Assembly: GCA_029077775.1 (NCBI GenBank)
Contig: JAQNCU010000189.1
Coordinates: 1-6,143 of the forward strand
From: Acidocella sp.
GTDB taxonomy: Bacteria > Pseudomonadota > Alphaproteobacteria > Acetobacterales > Acetobacteraceae
DNA: 6,143 bases
Direction of reading: 5' to 3'
Position numbers and translations under genes: made by a program. This document shows positions 1 through 6,139 of this stretch, in pieces (position 1 is the first letter of the stretch; each line of letters opens with the position of its first letter). The notes below the pieces were generated by a model, which saw nothing but the letters and a program-made list of their open reading frames with translations, was not told where the DNA came from and searched no databases.

Positions 1-762
1 CTCGGGGCAGCCGACCAGATTGCCCTGGCGGGACTGGATGGTCTGGACAAAGGTGGCCGCCTGCAAAAGCGAGTCCGGCGTACCGGCATCAAGCCAGGCC
101 GTGCCTCGGCCAAGCCGTTCCACGTGCAGGGTGCCGTCATTCAGGTAAAGTTCGTTGAGATCGGTGATCTCAAGCTCTCCGCGCGGCGAGGGTCGAATCA
201 TGCGGGCGAATTCACTCACGCGCTGGTCGTAAAAATAGAGCCCGGTGACCGCCCAGGGGGAGGTTGGATGTGTCGGCTTTTCAACAATACCGGTGGCGCG
301 GCCCTGGTCGTCGAAGCTCACCACCCCGTAACGCTCCGGGTCGCGGACCTGATAGGCGAAGACGGTGGCACCCACAGGCCGGGCGGCGGCATTGCGCAGC
401 AGGTCCGAGAGATGGTCGCCATGGATCAGATTATCCCCCAACGCCAGGGCACAGGGCTCATCGCCCAGCCAATCCGCGCCGATGAGAAATGCCTGCGCGA
501 GACCATCCGGGCTTGGCTGTATTGCGTATGAGATGCGCACGCCCAGATGCGCGCCATCGTGGAACAGACGCTGGAATTGCGGCAGGTCGGCCGGCGTGGA
601 GATAATCAGGATTTCTCTGATCCCGGCCAGCAACAGGGTGCTGAGCGGGTAATAGACCATCGGCTTGTCATAGACCGGGAGCAATTGCTTCGATGTTGCC
701 TGGGTCATCGGGTGCAGGCGGGTGCCGGAGCCACCAGCGAGGAGAATACCTTTGCGGATCAT
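1..762 (-). CDS. rfbA: Glucose-1-phosphate thymidylyltransferase (RfbA/RmlA), C-terminus cut by window edge
   Basis: This cytosolic enzyme joins dTTP and glucose-1-phosphate to give dTDP-glucose and pyrophosphate, the first step of the dTDP-L-rhamnose pathway. My translation of the minus strand from the ATG at 762-760 is open for 254 codons to the left edge. It shows the nucleotidyltransferase signature GGSGTRL (residues 10-16) with K25 in SKQLLPV, the QPSPDGLAQA sugar/nucleotide loop (82-91), GDN (109-111, D110 a likely metal ligand), EKP (161-163), GELEITDLN (195-203) and AWLDAGT (222-228, D225 the second metal ligand). Family members are about 290 residues, so roughly 35 to 40 are missing at the left edge, where the sequence stops at VGCPE, a typical point before the final helices. 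No frameshift is seen. The start follows the rfbB stop by three bases and has a strong ribosome binding site. The family assignment is near certain; use for rhamnose rather than another dTDP-sugar is inference. Confidence 0.96.
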   Translation of the reverse strand, partial: MIRKGILLAGGSGTRLHPMTQATSKQLLPVYDKPMVYYPLSTLLLAGIREILIISTPADLPQFQRLFHDGAHLGVRISYAIQPSPDGLAQAFLIGADWLGDEPCALALGDNLIHGDHLSDLLRNAAARPVGATVFAYQVRDPERYGVVSFDDQGRATGIVEKPTHPTSPWAVTGLYFYDQRVSEFARMIRPSPRGELEITDLNELYLNDGTLHVERLGRGTAWLDAGTPDSLLQAATFVQTIQSRQGNLVGCPE

Positions 763-765
763 CTG

Positions 766-1821
766 TCAGCCTCCCTTCCCCAAACGCTGGCCGGCATAGG
801 CCCCGGCGCGAATGGCCTCCCACCAGGGCTGGTGTTCGAGATACCAGTCGATCGTGGCGGCCAGCCCGGACTCAAAATCATGGGTGGCGGTCCACCCGAG
901 CGCCCGCTCGGCGGTTATGGGGTCGATCTCGTAACGATGATCATGGCCGGGGCGGTCCCGGACAAAGACGATGTTTTGTTCGCGGGCACCCCTCGGGCTG
1001 GGGATTTTGCGGTCCAGGATCGCACAGATGGCACGCACAACGTCGATATTACGGCGCGGTTGGCGTGCGCCGATGCAGTAGGTGGCTCCCGGCGTGCCGG
1101 TTTCAACGACGCGCAGCAGCGCCTCGGCGTGGTCATCGACGTAAAGCCAGTCCCGGGTGTTTTTACCGTCGCCATACACCGGCAATTCACGCTCCTGCAG
1201 CGCGTTGATCAGAATCAGCGGGATGAGCTTTTCAGGAAACTGCCAGGGGCCGTAATTATTGGTGGTGTTGGAGACGATCACGGGCAGGCCATAAGTATGC
1301 CCCCAGGCGCGGACCAAATGATCAGAGGCCGCCTTGCTCGCCGAATAGGGGCTGCGCGGGTCATAGGACGTGTGTTCATCGAAAGGTGGGTCGGTGTCGG
1401 CCAGCGCGCCGAAAACCTCGTCGGTGGAGATATGATGGAAGCGAAACGCCGCCCGGCGTTCAACGGGCAAAGTGGCGGTATAAGCGCGCGCAGCTTCCAA
1501 CAAGGTGAACGTACCTGTGATATTGGTATGAATAAAATCCGCCGGGCCGTCGATCGAGCGGTCAACATGGCTTTCCGCCGCCAGATGCATCACAGCGTCG
1601 GGCTGGTGGGCCAAAAACGCGGCGCGCATGGCGGGCGCATCGGTAATATCGGCCTGAATCAGCTTGTGGCGTGGATGCTCCGCCGCCGCGCCCAGGGCCT
1701 CGCGTGAGGCGGCGTAGGTCAGCTTGTCGATATTGATGATCTCATGCGCGCGTGAGGCGATGGCGCGGCGGATCACCGCCGAGCCGATAAAGCCGCAACC
1801 GCCGGTGAGAAGAATTTTCAT
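766..1821 (-). CDS. rfbB: dTDP-glucose 4,6-dehydratase (RfbB/RmlB)
   Basis: This NAD-dependent short-chain dehydrogenase of the extended type converts dTDP-glucose to dTDP-4-keto-6-deoxyglucose, the step after RfbA. The protein has 351 residues, normal for the family. Visible motifs are the Rossmann fold TGGCGFIG (6-13, GxxGxxG), DKLTYA (32-37), HLAAESHVDRS (79-89), the catalytic STDE segment (132-135, D134 and E135 being the dehydration pair), YSASK (159-163, catalytic Y and K), NNYGPWQFPEKLIP (188-201) and NTRDWLYVDDH (221-231). All expected catalytic residues are present. I chose the ATG at 1821-1819 rather than the in-frame TTG two codons upstream (1827), because AAGG at 1832-1829 is seven bases before the ATG but only one base before the TTG, and MKILLTGG is the usual family start. 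It lies 42 bases after the large glycosyltransferase gene and three bases before rfbA, consistent with one operon. Confidence 0.97.
   Translation of the reverse strand: MKILLTGGCGFIGSAVIRRAIASRAHEIINIDKLTYAASREALGAAAEHPRHKLIQADITDAPAMRAAFLAHQPDAVMHLAAESHVDRSIDGPADFIHTNITGTFTLLEAARAYTATLPVERRAAFRFHHISTDEVFGALADTDPPFDEHTSYDPRSPYSASKAASDHLVRAWGHTYGLPVIVSNTTNNYGPWQFPEKLIPLILINALQERELPVYGDGKNTRDWLYVDDHAEALLRVVETGTPGATYCIGARQPRRNIDVVRAICAILDRKIPSPRGAREQNIVFVRDRPGHDHRYEIDPITAERALGWTATHDFESGLAATIDWYLEHQPWWEAIRAGAYAGQRLGKGG
770..774 (-). promoter_or_regulatory. Ribosome binding site of rfbA, inside the end of rfbB
   Basis: On the minus strand, GGAGG within a longer purine run (GGGAAGGGAGG) lies seven bases before the rfbA ATG. 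It sits in the last codons of rfbB, and the order TGA-CAG-ATG leaves only three bases between the genes. This supports the chosen rfbA start and suggests translational coupling. Confidence 0.8.
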
Positions 1822-1828
1822 ATACAAA

Positions 1829-1832
1829 CCTT
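1829..1832 (-). promoter_or_regulatory. Ribosome binding site that decides the rfbB start
   Basis: AAGG on the minus strand lies seven bases before the ATG at 1821. The alternative TTG at 1827 would leave one base between site and start, which is too close. The surrounding 42-base gap (1822-1863) is AT-rich compared with the genes on both sides. I see no clear terminator hairpin in it. A weak internal promoter cannot be excluded, since AT-rich words such as TATATG occur, but no convincing -35/-10 pair is visible. Confidence 0.6.
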
Positions 1833-1863
1833 AACTATTTAGACATATATCGGACATCTTTAA

Positions 1864-4800
1864 TCAGGCCTTGGATCGTCTGGCAAGATTGCGCGCGCGT
1901 TTGCGGGTCGATGTGGGTCTGACGCCAAGTTGGGCGGCGATGCGCGCGAGGTCATCCGCCTGGGCCGTACATGCATCGGTATCGAGATCCAGAAGCTCGG
2001 CAGCCAGGGTTTGCATACGTTCAATTTCCGCCAGATGTGCGCCGGCGGCAAGTCTCTGCGTAACCCCGCCAGCATGGCGGCGATGGGTGTTCAACGGCTC
2101 GGCAATGTAGACGACAGCGCCTTCCTGTCCGGCCAAGGCGGCGAGATAAAGCCGCCAATCCCCCGCCAGCTTCCAGTCCTCAAGGTCTGGCGCCGCCGCC
2201 AACGCACGCAGCAGCGCCGCGCGCCGCCACAGCACGGCGCTGACATTGGGGATGAGGTTGCGGGTGGTGAGCATGCCCCGCGCGAAATCATCGGCGGTGA
2301 ACCAACCTGAGCGGCTGAGCCCGTGTGCGCCGGCATCGAAATAATAGGATTGATAATTCGGCATGATCTGGCACCCGGCATCGTCCACCGCGCGGCTATC
2401 GGTGAAGGCGAGCACGCAACCATCGGCGGCCGACATCGCCTCGATCAGCCGGTGCAAAAATTCGGGCGTGGAGTCGTCATCGGCTTCGGCGATCCATATA
2501 AAGTCCCCCGTGGCCTCCGTTACCGCGCGCCGCCACGCGGCAAAAGGCGAGCCCGAATTGCGCGTGCTGGGTATACTGCGCACATCGCGTTTTGCCGACC
2601 CTGCCACGGTGGTCACCACCGCGAGCGAATCATCGGTTGAGGCATCGTCTAGAACCAGGATTTCCTTGACCGGATAGGTCTGCGCGAAAATCGAGGCCAG
2701 GCGAGCCGGGAGGTAGCGGGCGTAATTATAATTAACCACCGCAACGCTGACGGTCTTGAGGGCGGGCTGGCCAAGGCGCAGCAGAGCCTCGACATACGCC
2801 CCGAAATCGAACTTGGTCCGGGCCATCGCGGTTAAACGCGGCGCCAGGCGGCTGAGTTTGTCGTGGTCGAGCAGGCTGGAGAGTTGGGCCAGAAAATCAT
2901 CGGTATCGGCAAGCTGGGCAACGCGCCCGGCGCGCTCCTGCCGGAGCAGTTCCGGGATGCCGCCCGCCCCATCAAAAGCCACCACAGGCACGCCGCAGGC
3001 CAAGGCTTCCATTACAACGGTGGGGTAAGGGTCCTCGCGCGAGGTGAGGGCGAAGACATCTGCCGCCGCGAAATAATCGCCGATATGTTCGGTATACGGG
3101 ACATGGCGGAAATACCCTGCTGCCTTGGCCGCCGCGAGTTCAGGGCCCAGATAGGTCTGCAAAATGAATTCGATGTCGCCCACCCAAACGAAACACACAT
3201 CGCCGCGCAATCCGCCGAGCTTACGCGCCAGCTGCACGAACAGATCGAAGCCCTTGCGCAGATGGCCAAAGCCCGCGCCGAGGATGAGGAAATGGGTGTC
3301 CTCGATCTGGCATTCGCGGCGTATACGGGCGCGGGCCGCCGCATTGGGGGCTATGTTCTGATAATTGCCCTGTGGGAGAATGGCGATGTTGTTGGTTTTA
3401 AGATCCACCGCCGCACAAAAACGCCTTGCCAGATAGGCCGAGGAGAAGATCAGATGGCTGGCTGAGGCGCCGCCGAGGCGGGCCTGGATTTCGAGGTTAT
3501 ATTCCTTCAGCAATTGCGGCATCTCGTGGACCAGCAGCATGGTGCGGATGCCGCGCTGTTCGCAGGCCGCCACCACCCGCGCTGAGGCAGCCGAGTTGAC
3601 GATGGCAAAGCGGTTGCCGGCCTCGCGGTATTTATCCAACAGCCCGCCGATAATGGTTTTATCGTAAGCGACGGTGACCTCGGCGGTCTCGTAATACGCA
3701 CCCAGCAGCGGGCCGACACCGAGCAGCAGCAAATGGACCTTAAGGCCCCATTGGCGGGCGAGGCGGCGGGCCAGATGCAGCAGCAAAAGCTGCGCGCCAT
3801 GGGGCTGCGCGTCATGCCCGACGAGCAGGATGCCCGCGGAAAACGCCGCCATGTCTCTATCGACCAGCGCGCGCCCCGTCGCGTTCAAAAAAGCCGCGCC
3901 GAAATGCAAATCGGGCTCCAGAAACGCACCCTCGGCCCATTCATTCCAGGCATTCACGCATAAGAGCGGTTCGCCATAAAACGGGTTGCGGTTGGCATGT
4001 TCGACCAACGATTCCAGCCATTTCTGGTATTTCGCCGGGGTGGCGTTGTGCAGCACGAGGCCCCTGCCTTCGCGGCGCGGGTCGTTATCCCAGCCGGGGA
4101 CGATGGTTTTGATCAGCGGATAAGGCGGCTCGGGCAGACTGAGCGATGCCTGGGCCAGCGCCTCGTAATCATGCACCGTGGCGCTGAAATCCGGGTCCAG
4201 CAGATCGAGGCTGTCATTGATCCGGGGGGTTTCCTGGCTGAGTTTATGCGGTGGAAATTCCACCGCGCCGTCGAGGCCATAGGGCTCAGGGTCGTAATCC
4301 CCCAGGCTCTGCGCCATAATCATCAGGGGGTCCTCGTTATAAAGTTCGCGGAACATCAGCCGCCAGCGGGCAATGCGCGCGCTGGCATCGGGGATGATCG
4401 TCACCCGATAGATCATGAGCAGCGGGCGGCCCTGCACGCGGATATAGCGCGGATCGGCGAAAAGCCGCGCGAAACCGCCGATCAGTGCGGCATCGTCGCG
4501 TTCAAGATATTCCTGCGCGATCAGCACTTCACGCTCCAGCCCGTCCCAGCGGCGGGTCCAGTTCTCGTTGGCCCACATCACCAGGAAGGGGAAATCAAGC
4601 GAGGGATCGGCCAGAAGCTGTTCAAGCGGGGCTTCCAGCAGGCGGTGCCGGTTGAACCAGTAATAATAGAATACGAAGCCAGACAGCCCGGCTTTGGTTG
4701 CGAATTCGATCTGGCGGCGTAAGGTGGCGGGGTCGTCGAGCGCGTAATAGCCAAGGTCGCGCGGGATGCGCGGTTGCAGATGGCCGACAAAGCGCGGCTG

Positions 4801-5613
4801 GGCGCGGCCGAGATTCGTCCAGTCGCTAAAGCCGCGCCCCCACCAGGCCTCGTTCTCGGGCACGCGGTGGAATTGCGGCAGGTAATAGGCGAGTAGCCGG
4901 GCGCGGCGTGGCGCATGGGTGGCAACGGGGCGGAATTCCTCAAAATATGGCGAGGCTCGCGTGGCGCGCCGCACCGCCGCCGGGGCGTGGGCCTCATGCG
5001 CCGGGCGGGCGGGCAGAAAGCTCCCGGTGTCGCGGTTGGCGAGGTAGTGCAGCAACGGGTTTTGCCCGCCCAACATTCGGCCATAGCGCGTGCGGTAGAA
5101 ATGTACGTCGAAATCCGGTGCCGGATCGCGCGCTTCCGCGGCGCCGAAAGCCAGGAAATGCTCGAATGGATCGGCCCCGCCAGCCGCCACATCCCGGTTT
5201 GAATCGAGGTAATAGGCGGCATCAAATAATGGCACCGGGTTGACCTGCCCGGTGTGCCGACGTTCGATGAAATGGCGCAGGCACAGGGTTTGGGCGTCCA
5301 GCCCATAGGTTTCGCGGTACCATGAGGCGAAAAAATGCGGGCAGGGGTCGCGGCCCTCAGCTTCGCCGAAGGCGATATAGTGCAGCAGCGGGTTTACATC
5401 CGCCGCGGCGATTTCGGGGTATTGTGCGCAATACCAGGCAGGGTCGAAATAGGGGTTCGGGCGGGCACCCTCCCGCCAGCCGATCTGGCAGAAATGTGAG
5501 ACGCCATCCTCATTACGCAGTTCGACCTCACGGTGCTGCGCAAGATACCAGCCGGACAGGAACAAGCCGCTCTCACGGATGATGCGAATCTCGTTTTGCA
5601 GGCTATCCGTCAA
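1864..5613 (-). CDS. Multidomain sugar enzyme: N-terminal repeats + WbsX/GH99-like + GT4 + GT2 glycosyltransferase
   Basis: A 1249-residue protein, probably building a surface glycan in the cytoplasm or at the inner membrane face. I see no signal peptide or membrane segment. Modules in order: residues 17-203, about five degenerate repeats; 239-580, a WbsX (GH99-like) domain with LLAYYLPQFH (240-249), GRGFSDWTN (259-267), MWANENWTRRWDG (346-358) and NAWNEWAEGAFLEPD (554-568); 593-945, a GT4 (GT-B) transferase with GHDAQPHGAQ (599-608), RKGFDLF (786-792) and SREDPYPTVVMEA (858-870, the EX7E-like donor site, with D861 and E869 seven residues apart); 955-1180, a GT2 (GT-A) transferase with VVNYNYARYL (959-968), DDAST (989-993) and the DXD-type AEADDD (1042-1047). 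The C-terminus is basic. WbsX proteins occur in O-antigen clusters and resemble GH99 glycosidases, so that module may transfer or hydrolyse. The start is TTG at 5613: an in-frame TAA at 5637-5635 blocks upstream starts, GGA at 5622-5620 is a weak binding site, and EIRIIRESGLF looks like a conserved beginning. Substrates cannot be read from the sequence. Confidence 0.93.
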   Translation of the reverse strand: MTDSLQNEIRIIRESGLFLSGWYLAQHREVELRNEDGVSHFCQIGWREGARPNPYFDPAWYCAQYPEIAAADVNPLLHYIAFGEAEGRDPCPHFFASWYRETYGLDAQTLCLRHFIERRHTGQVNPVPLFDAAYYLDSNRDVAAGGADPFEHFLAFGAAEARDPAPDFDVHFYRTRYGRMLGGQNPLLHYLANRDTGSFLPARPAHEAHAPAAVRRATRASPYFEEFRPVATHAPRRARLLAYYLPQFHRVPENEAWWGRGFSDWTNLGRAQPRFVGHLQPRIPRDLGYYALDDPATLRRQIEFATKAGLSGFVFYYYWFNRHRLLEAPLEQLLADPSLDFPFLVMWANENWTRRWDGLEREVLIAQEYLERDDAALIGGFARLFADPRYIRVQGRPLLMIYRVTIIPDASARIARWRLMFRELYNEDPLMIMAQSLGDYDPEPYGLDGAVEFPPHKLSQETPRINDSLDLLDPDFSATVHDYEALAQASLSLPEPPYPLIKTIVPGWDNDPRREGRGLVLHNATPAKYQKWLESLVEHANRNPFYGEPLLCVNAWNEWAEGAFLEPDLHFGAAFLNATGRALVDRDMAAFSAGILLVGHDAQPHGAQLLLLHLARRLARQWGLKVHLLLLGVGPLLGAYYETAEVTVAYDKTIIGGLLDKYREAGNRFAIVNSAASARVVAACEQRGIRTMLLVHEMPQLLKEYNLEIQARLGGASASHLIFSSAYLARRFCAAVDLKTNNIAILPQGNYQNIAPNAAARARIRRECQIEDTHFLILGAGFGHLRKGFDLFVQLARKLGGLRGDVCFVWVGDIEFILQTYLGPELAAAKAAGYFRHVPYTEHIGDYFAAADVFALTSREDPYPTVVMEALACGVPVVAFDGAGGIPELLRQERAGRVAQLADTDDFLAQLSSLLDHDKLSRLAPRLTAMARTKFDFGAYVEALLRLGQPALKTVSVAVVNYNYARYLPARLASIFAQTYPVKEILVLDDASTDDSLAVVTTVAGSAKRDVRSIPSTRNSGSPFAAWRRAVTEATGDFIWIAEADDDSTPEFLHRLIEAMSAADGCVLAFTDSRAVDDAGCQIMPNYQSYYFDAGAHGLSRSGWFTADDFARGMLTTRNLIPNVSAVLWRRAALLRALAAAPDLEDWKLAGDWRLYLAALAGQEGAVVYIAEPLNTHRRHAGGVTQRLAAGAHLAEIERMQTLAAELLDLDTDACTAQADDLARIAAQLGVRPTSTRKRARNLARRSKA
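5005..5565 (-). repeat. Protein-level repeat array (about five 36-39 residue units) at the N-terminus of the glycosyltransferase
   Basis: Residues 17-203 split into about five units: 17-55, 56-93, 94-129, 130-167 and 168-203. The shared pattern is an aromatic pair near the start (FLSGWYLAQ, FDPAWYCAQ, FFASWYRET, FDAAYYLDS, FDVHFYRTR), then a PLLHY or PFEHF-type segment, and an ending such as FGEAEGRDPCP or FGAAEARDPAP. Units 2 and 4 are the closest to each other; units 3 and 5 have lost the E-x-R ending. Similar repeats occur at the ends of other large bacterial glycosyltransferases, but I do not know a named domain or a proven role. A binding or scaffold function is a guess. Confidence 0.75.
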
Positions 5614-5633
5614 AAATATTCCGATAACATAAT

Positions 5634-5660
5634 ATTATATACACGTATGGTATGTTTCAG
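5634..5660 (-). promoter_or_regulatory. Candidate promoter of the glycosyltransferase-rfbBA operon
   Basis: On the minus strand a perfect TATAAT lies at 5639-5634, about 20 bases before the TTG start. CTGAAA at 5660-5655 matches four of six bases of a sigma-70 -35 box, but with a short 15-base spacer. A better -35 word (TTGACG, 5680-5675) lies too far upstream for this -10. The whole stretch 5614-5660 is strikingly AT-rich between GC-rich neighbours, as expected for a promoter. Transcription starting just after 5634 would give a very short 5' leader of roughly 15 bases. Confidence 0.5.
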
Positions 5661-5663
5661 GTC

Positions 5664-5679
5664 TGACGCCCCGGCGTCA
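5664..5679. promoter_or_regulatory. Perfect 16-base palindrome upstream of the operon promoter
   Basis: TGACGCC and GGCGTCA form a perfect 7-base inverted repeat around a CC spacer. It lies 25 bases upstream of the TATAAT and overlaps the TTGACG word at 5680-5675. The position and symmetry suit a dimeric regulator's binding site. The same bases could form a short strong hairpin, but no T-run follows on the minus strand (CTGAAAC follows), so a terminator is less likely. Confidence 0.4.
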
Positions 5680-5692
5680 AGCCAATGATACC

Positions 5693-5817
5693 GCGCGCGG
5701 GGCTGGTGGGGCGGCCGCGCGCCGGAAAAAGGTCTTGCGCGCGGGGCTGGTGGGGCGGCCGCGCGCCGGAAAAAGGTCTTGCGCGCGGGGCTGGTGGGGC
5801 GGCCGCGCGCCGAAAAA
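5693..5817. repeat. Three tandem copies of a 44-bp GC-rich repeat
   Basis: The copies start at 5693, 5737 and 5781, exactly 44 bases apart. The first two are identical over the full unit; the third is identical for 32 bases, then has lost one G and diverges at its end. Each unit holds inverted arms GCGCGCGG and CCGCGCGC separated by 14 bases, a GCGGCCGC palindrome, and then GGAAAAAGGTCTT. The period is not a multiple of three, so an open frame through it cannot give a repeating peptide, which argues against coding. On the minus strand the block begins a few bases after the transporter stop, and each hairpin is followed after AAGACC by five Ts, so the block may act as a weak multiple terminator or transcript-end structure for that gene. 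Function is not established. Confidence 0.85.
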
Positions 5818-5821
5818 GCCT

Positions 5822-6139
5822 TTAATCCATCGCCGCGTGGAGGGGTTCGGTAGACTGGCCATCGGCGGCGGCACCGGTGGAACCGCGCGGCGGGCTGCGC
5901 ATGAGTAATAAGCAGGCCATGGCCGGGATGGAGGTGTAGAGTAAAAATTTGTAGTCATCGACATAGGCGATGATCTGCGCCTGGGTGGTGATCATATTGT
6001 TCAACAGCGATGCCCCCGCCGGGCTGGACGGGTTCAAGAAATGGCTGACCGTACCGCCGACCTGCAGGCTGCGCGTGAAGGGGGTGATGAGCGCGGCAAG
6101 GTTGGCATGCACATATTGGGTTTGCCGGGCGAGCAGTGC
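5822..6139 (-). CDS. C-terminal part of a DHA2 family (EmrB-like) MFS efflux permease, interrupted or cut upstream
   Basis: The 105 codons end at TAA (5824-5822). They read ALLARQTQYVHANLAA at the start, then a linker, then LLNNMITTQAQIIAYVDDYK followed by a hydrophobic helix FLLYTSIPAMACLLLM and a polar tail. This matches the end of 14-helix DHA2 drug:H+ antiporters: the ALLAR..Q segment closes the penultimate helix, QAxxIAYxDD(Y/F)K leads into the last helix. Whole proteins are about 500 residues, so four fifths should lie to the right. However, the codon directly before ALLARQTQ is TAG (6142-6140), where the family usually has T or S. Either the gene carries a nonsense mutation and is a pseudogene, or the edge of the sequence is faulty. 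A GTG at 6112 could start a 96-residue product, but one with a single helix is unlikely to work. Such permeases normally partner an EmrA-type fusion protein. Confidence 0.7.
   Translation of the reverse strand, partial: ALLARQTQYVHANLAALITPFTRSLQVGGTVSHFLNPSSPAGASLLNNMITTQAQIIAYVDDYKFLLYTSIPAMACLLLMRSPPRGSTGAAADGQSTEPLHAAMD

Larger units (their letters stand above)
5614..5821. other. Non-coding spacer between transporter fragment and glycosyltransferase operon
   Basis: This 208-base gap has two contrasting halves: an extremely GC-rich tandem repeat block on the transporter side (5693-5817) and an AT-rich promoter-like stretch on the operon side (5614-5660), with the 16-base palindrome between. 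The open frames that cross it have no protein-like composition and are rejected as genes. Confidence 0.7.

Noticed and set aside
547..1707. Plus-strand open frame of 386 codons
   Set aside because: It lies antisense to rfbB and rfbA, whose minus-strand translations show complete enzyme motifs. It is a shadow frame of GC-rich coding DNA.
1822..1863. Terminator or independent promoter between the glycosyltransferase gene and rfbB
   Set aside because: There is no stem followed by a T-run, and no convincing -35/-10 pair; the AT-rich words alone are not enough.
3997..4722. Plus-strand open frame of 241 codons
   Set aside because: It is antisense to the WbsX module of the large glycosyltransferase and shows no recognisable domain.
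4578..5306. Minus-strand open frame of 242 codons in another frame of the large gene
   Set aside because: Its product is rich in R, P, S, C and T without any motif, while the overlapping frame gives the repeat array and the WbsX domain.
5693..5817. CRISPR array
   Set aside because: The units are directly tandem with only short identical linkers and no variable spacers; there are only three copies and no cas genes.
5693..5817. Insertion sequence or transposon end
   Set aside because: No transposase, no flanking target duplication and no terminal inverted repeats around a mobile unit are visible.
5677..5964. Minus-strand open frame running through the 44-bp repeats
   Set aside because: It overlaps the permease tail in another frame, and the 44-base period shifts the frame in each copy, so the peptide is an accident of the GC-rich repeats.
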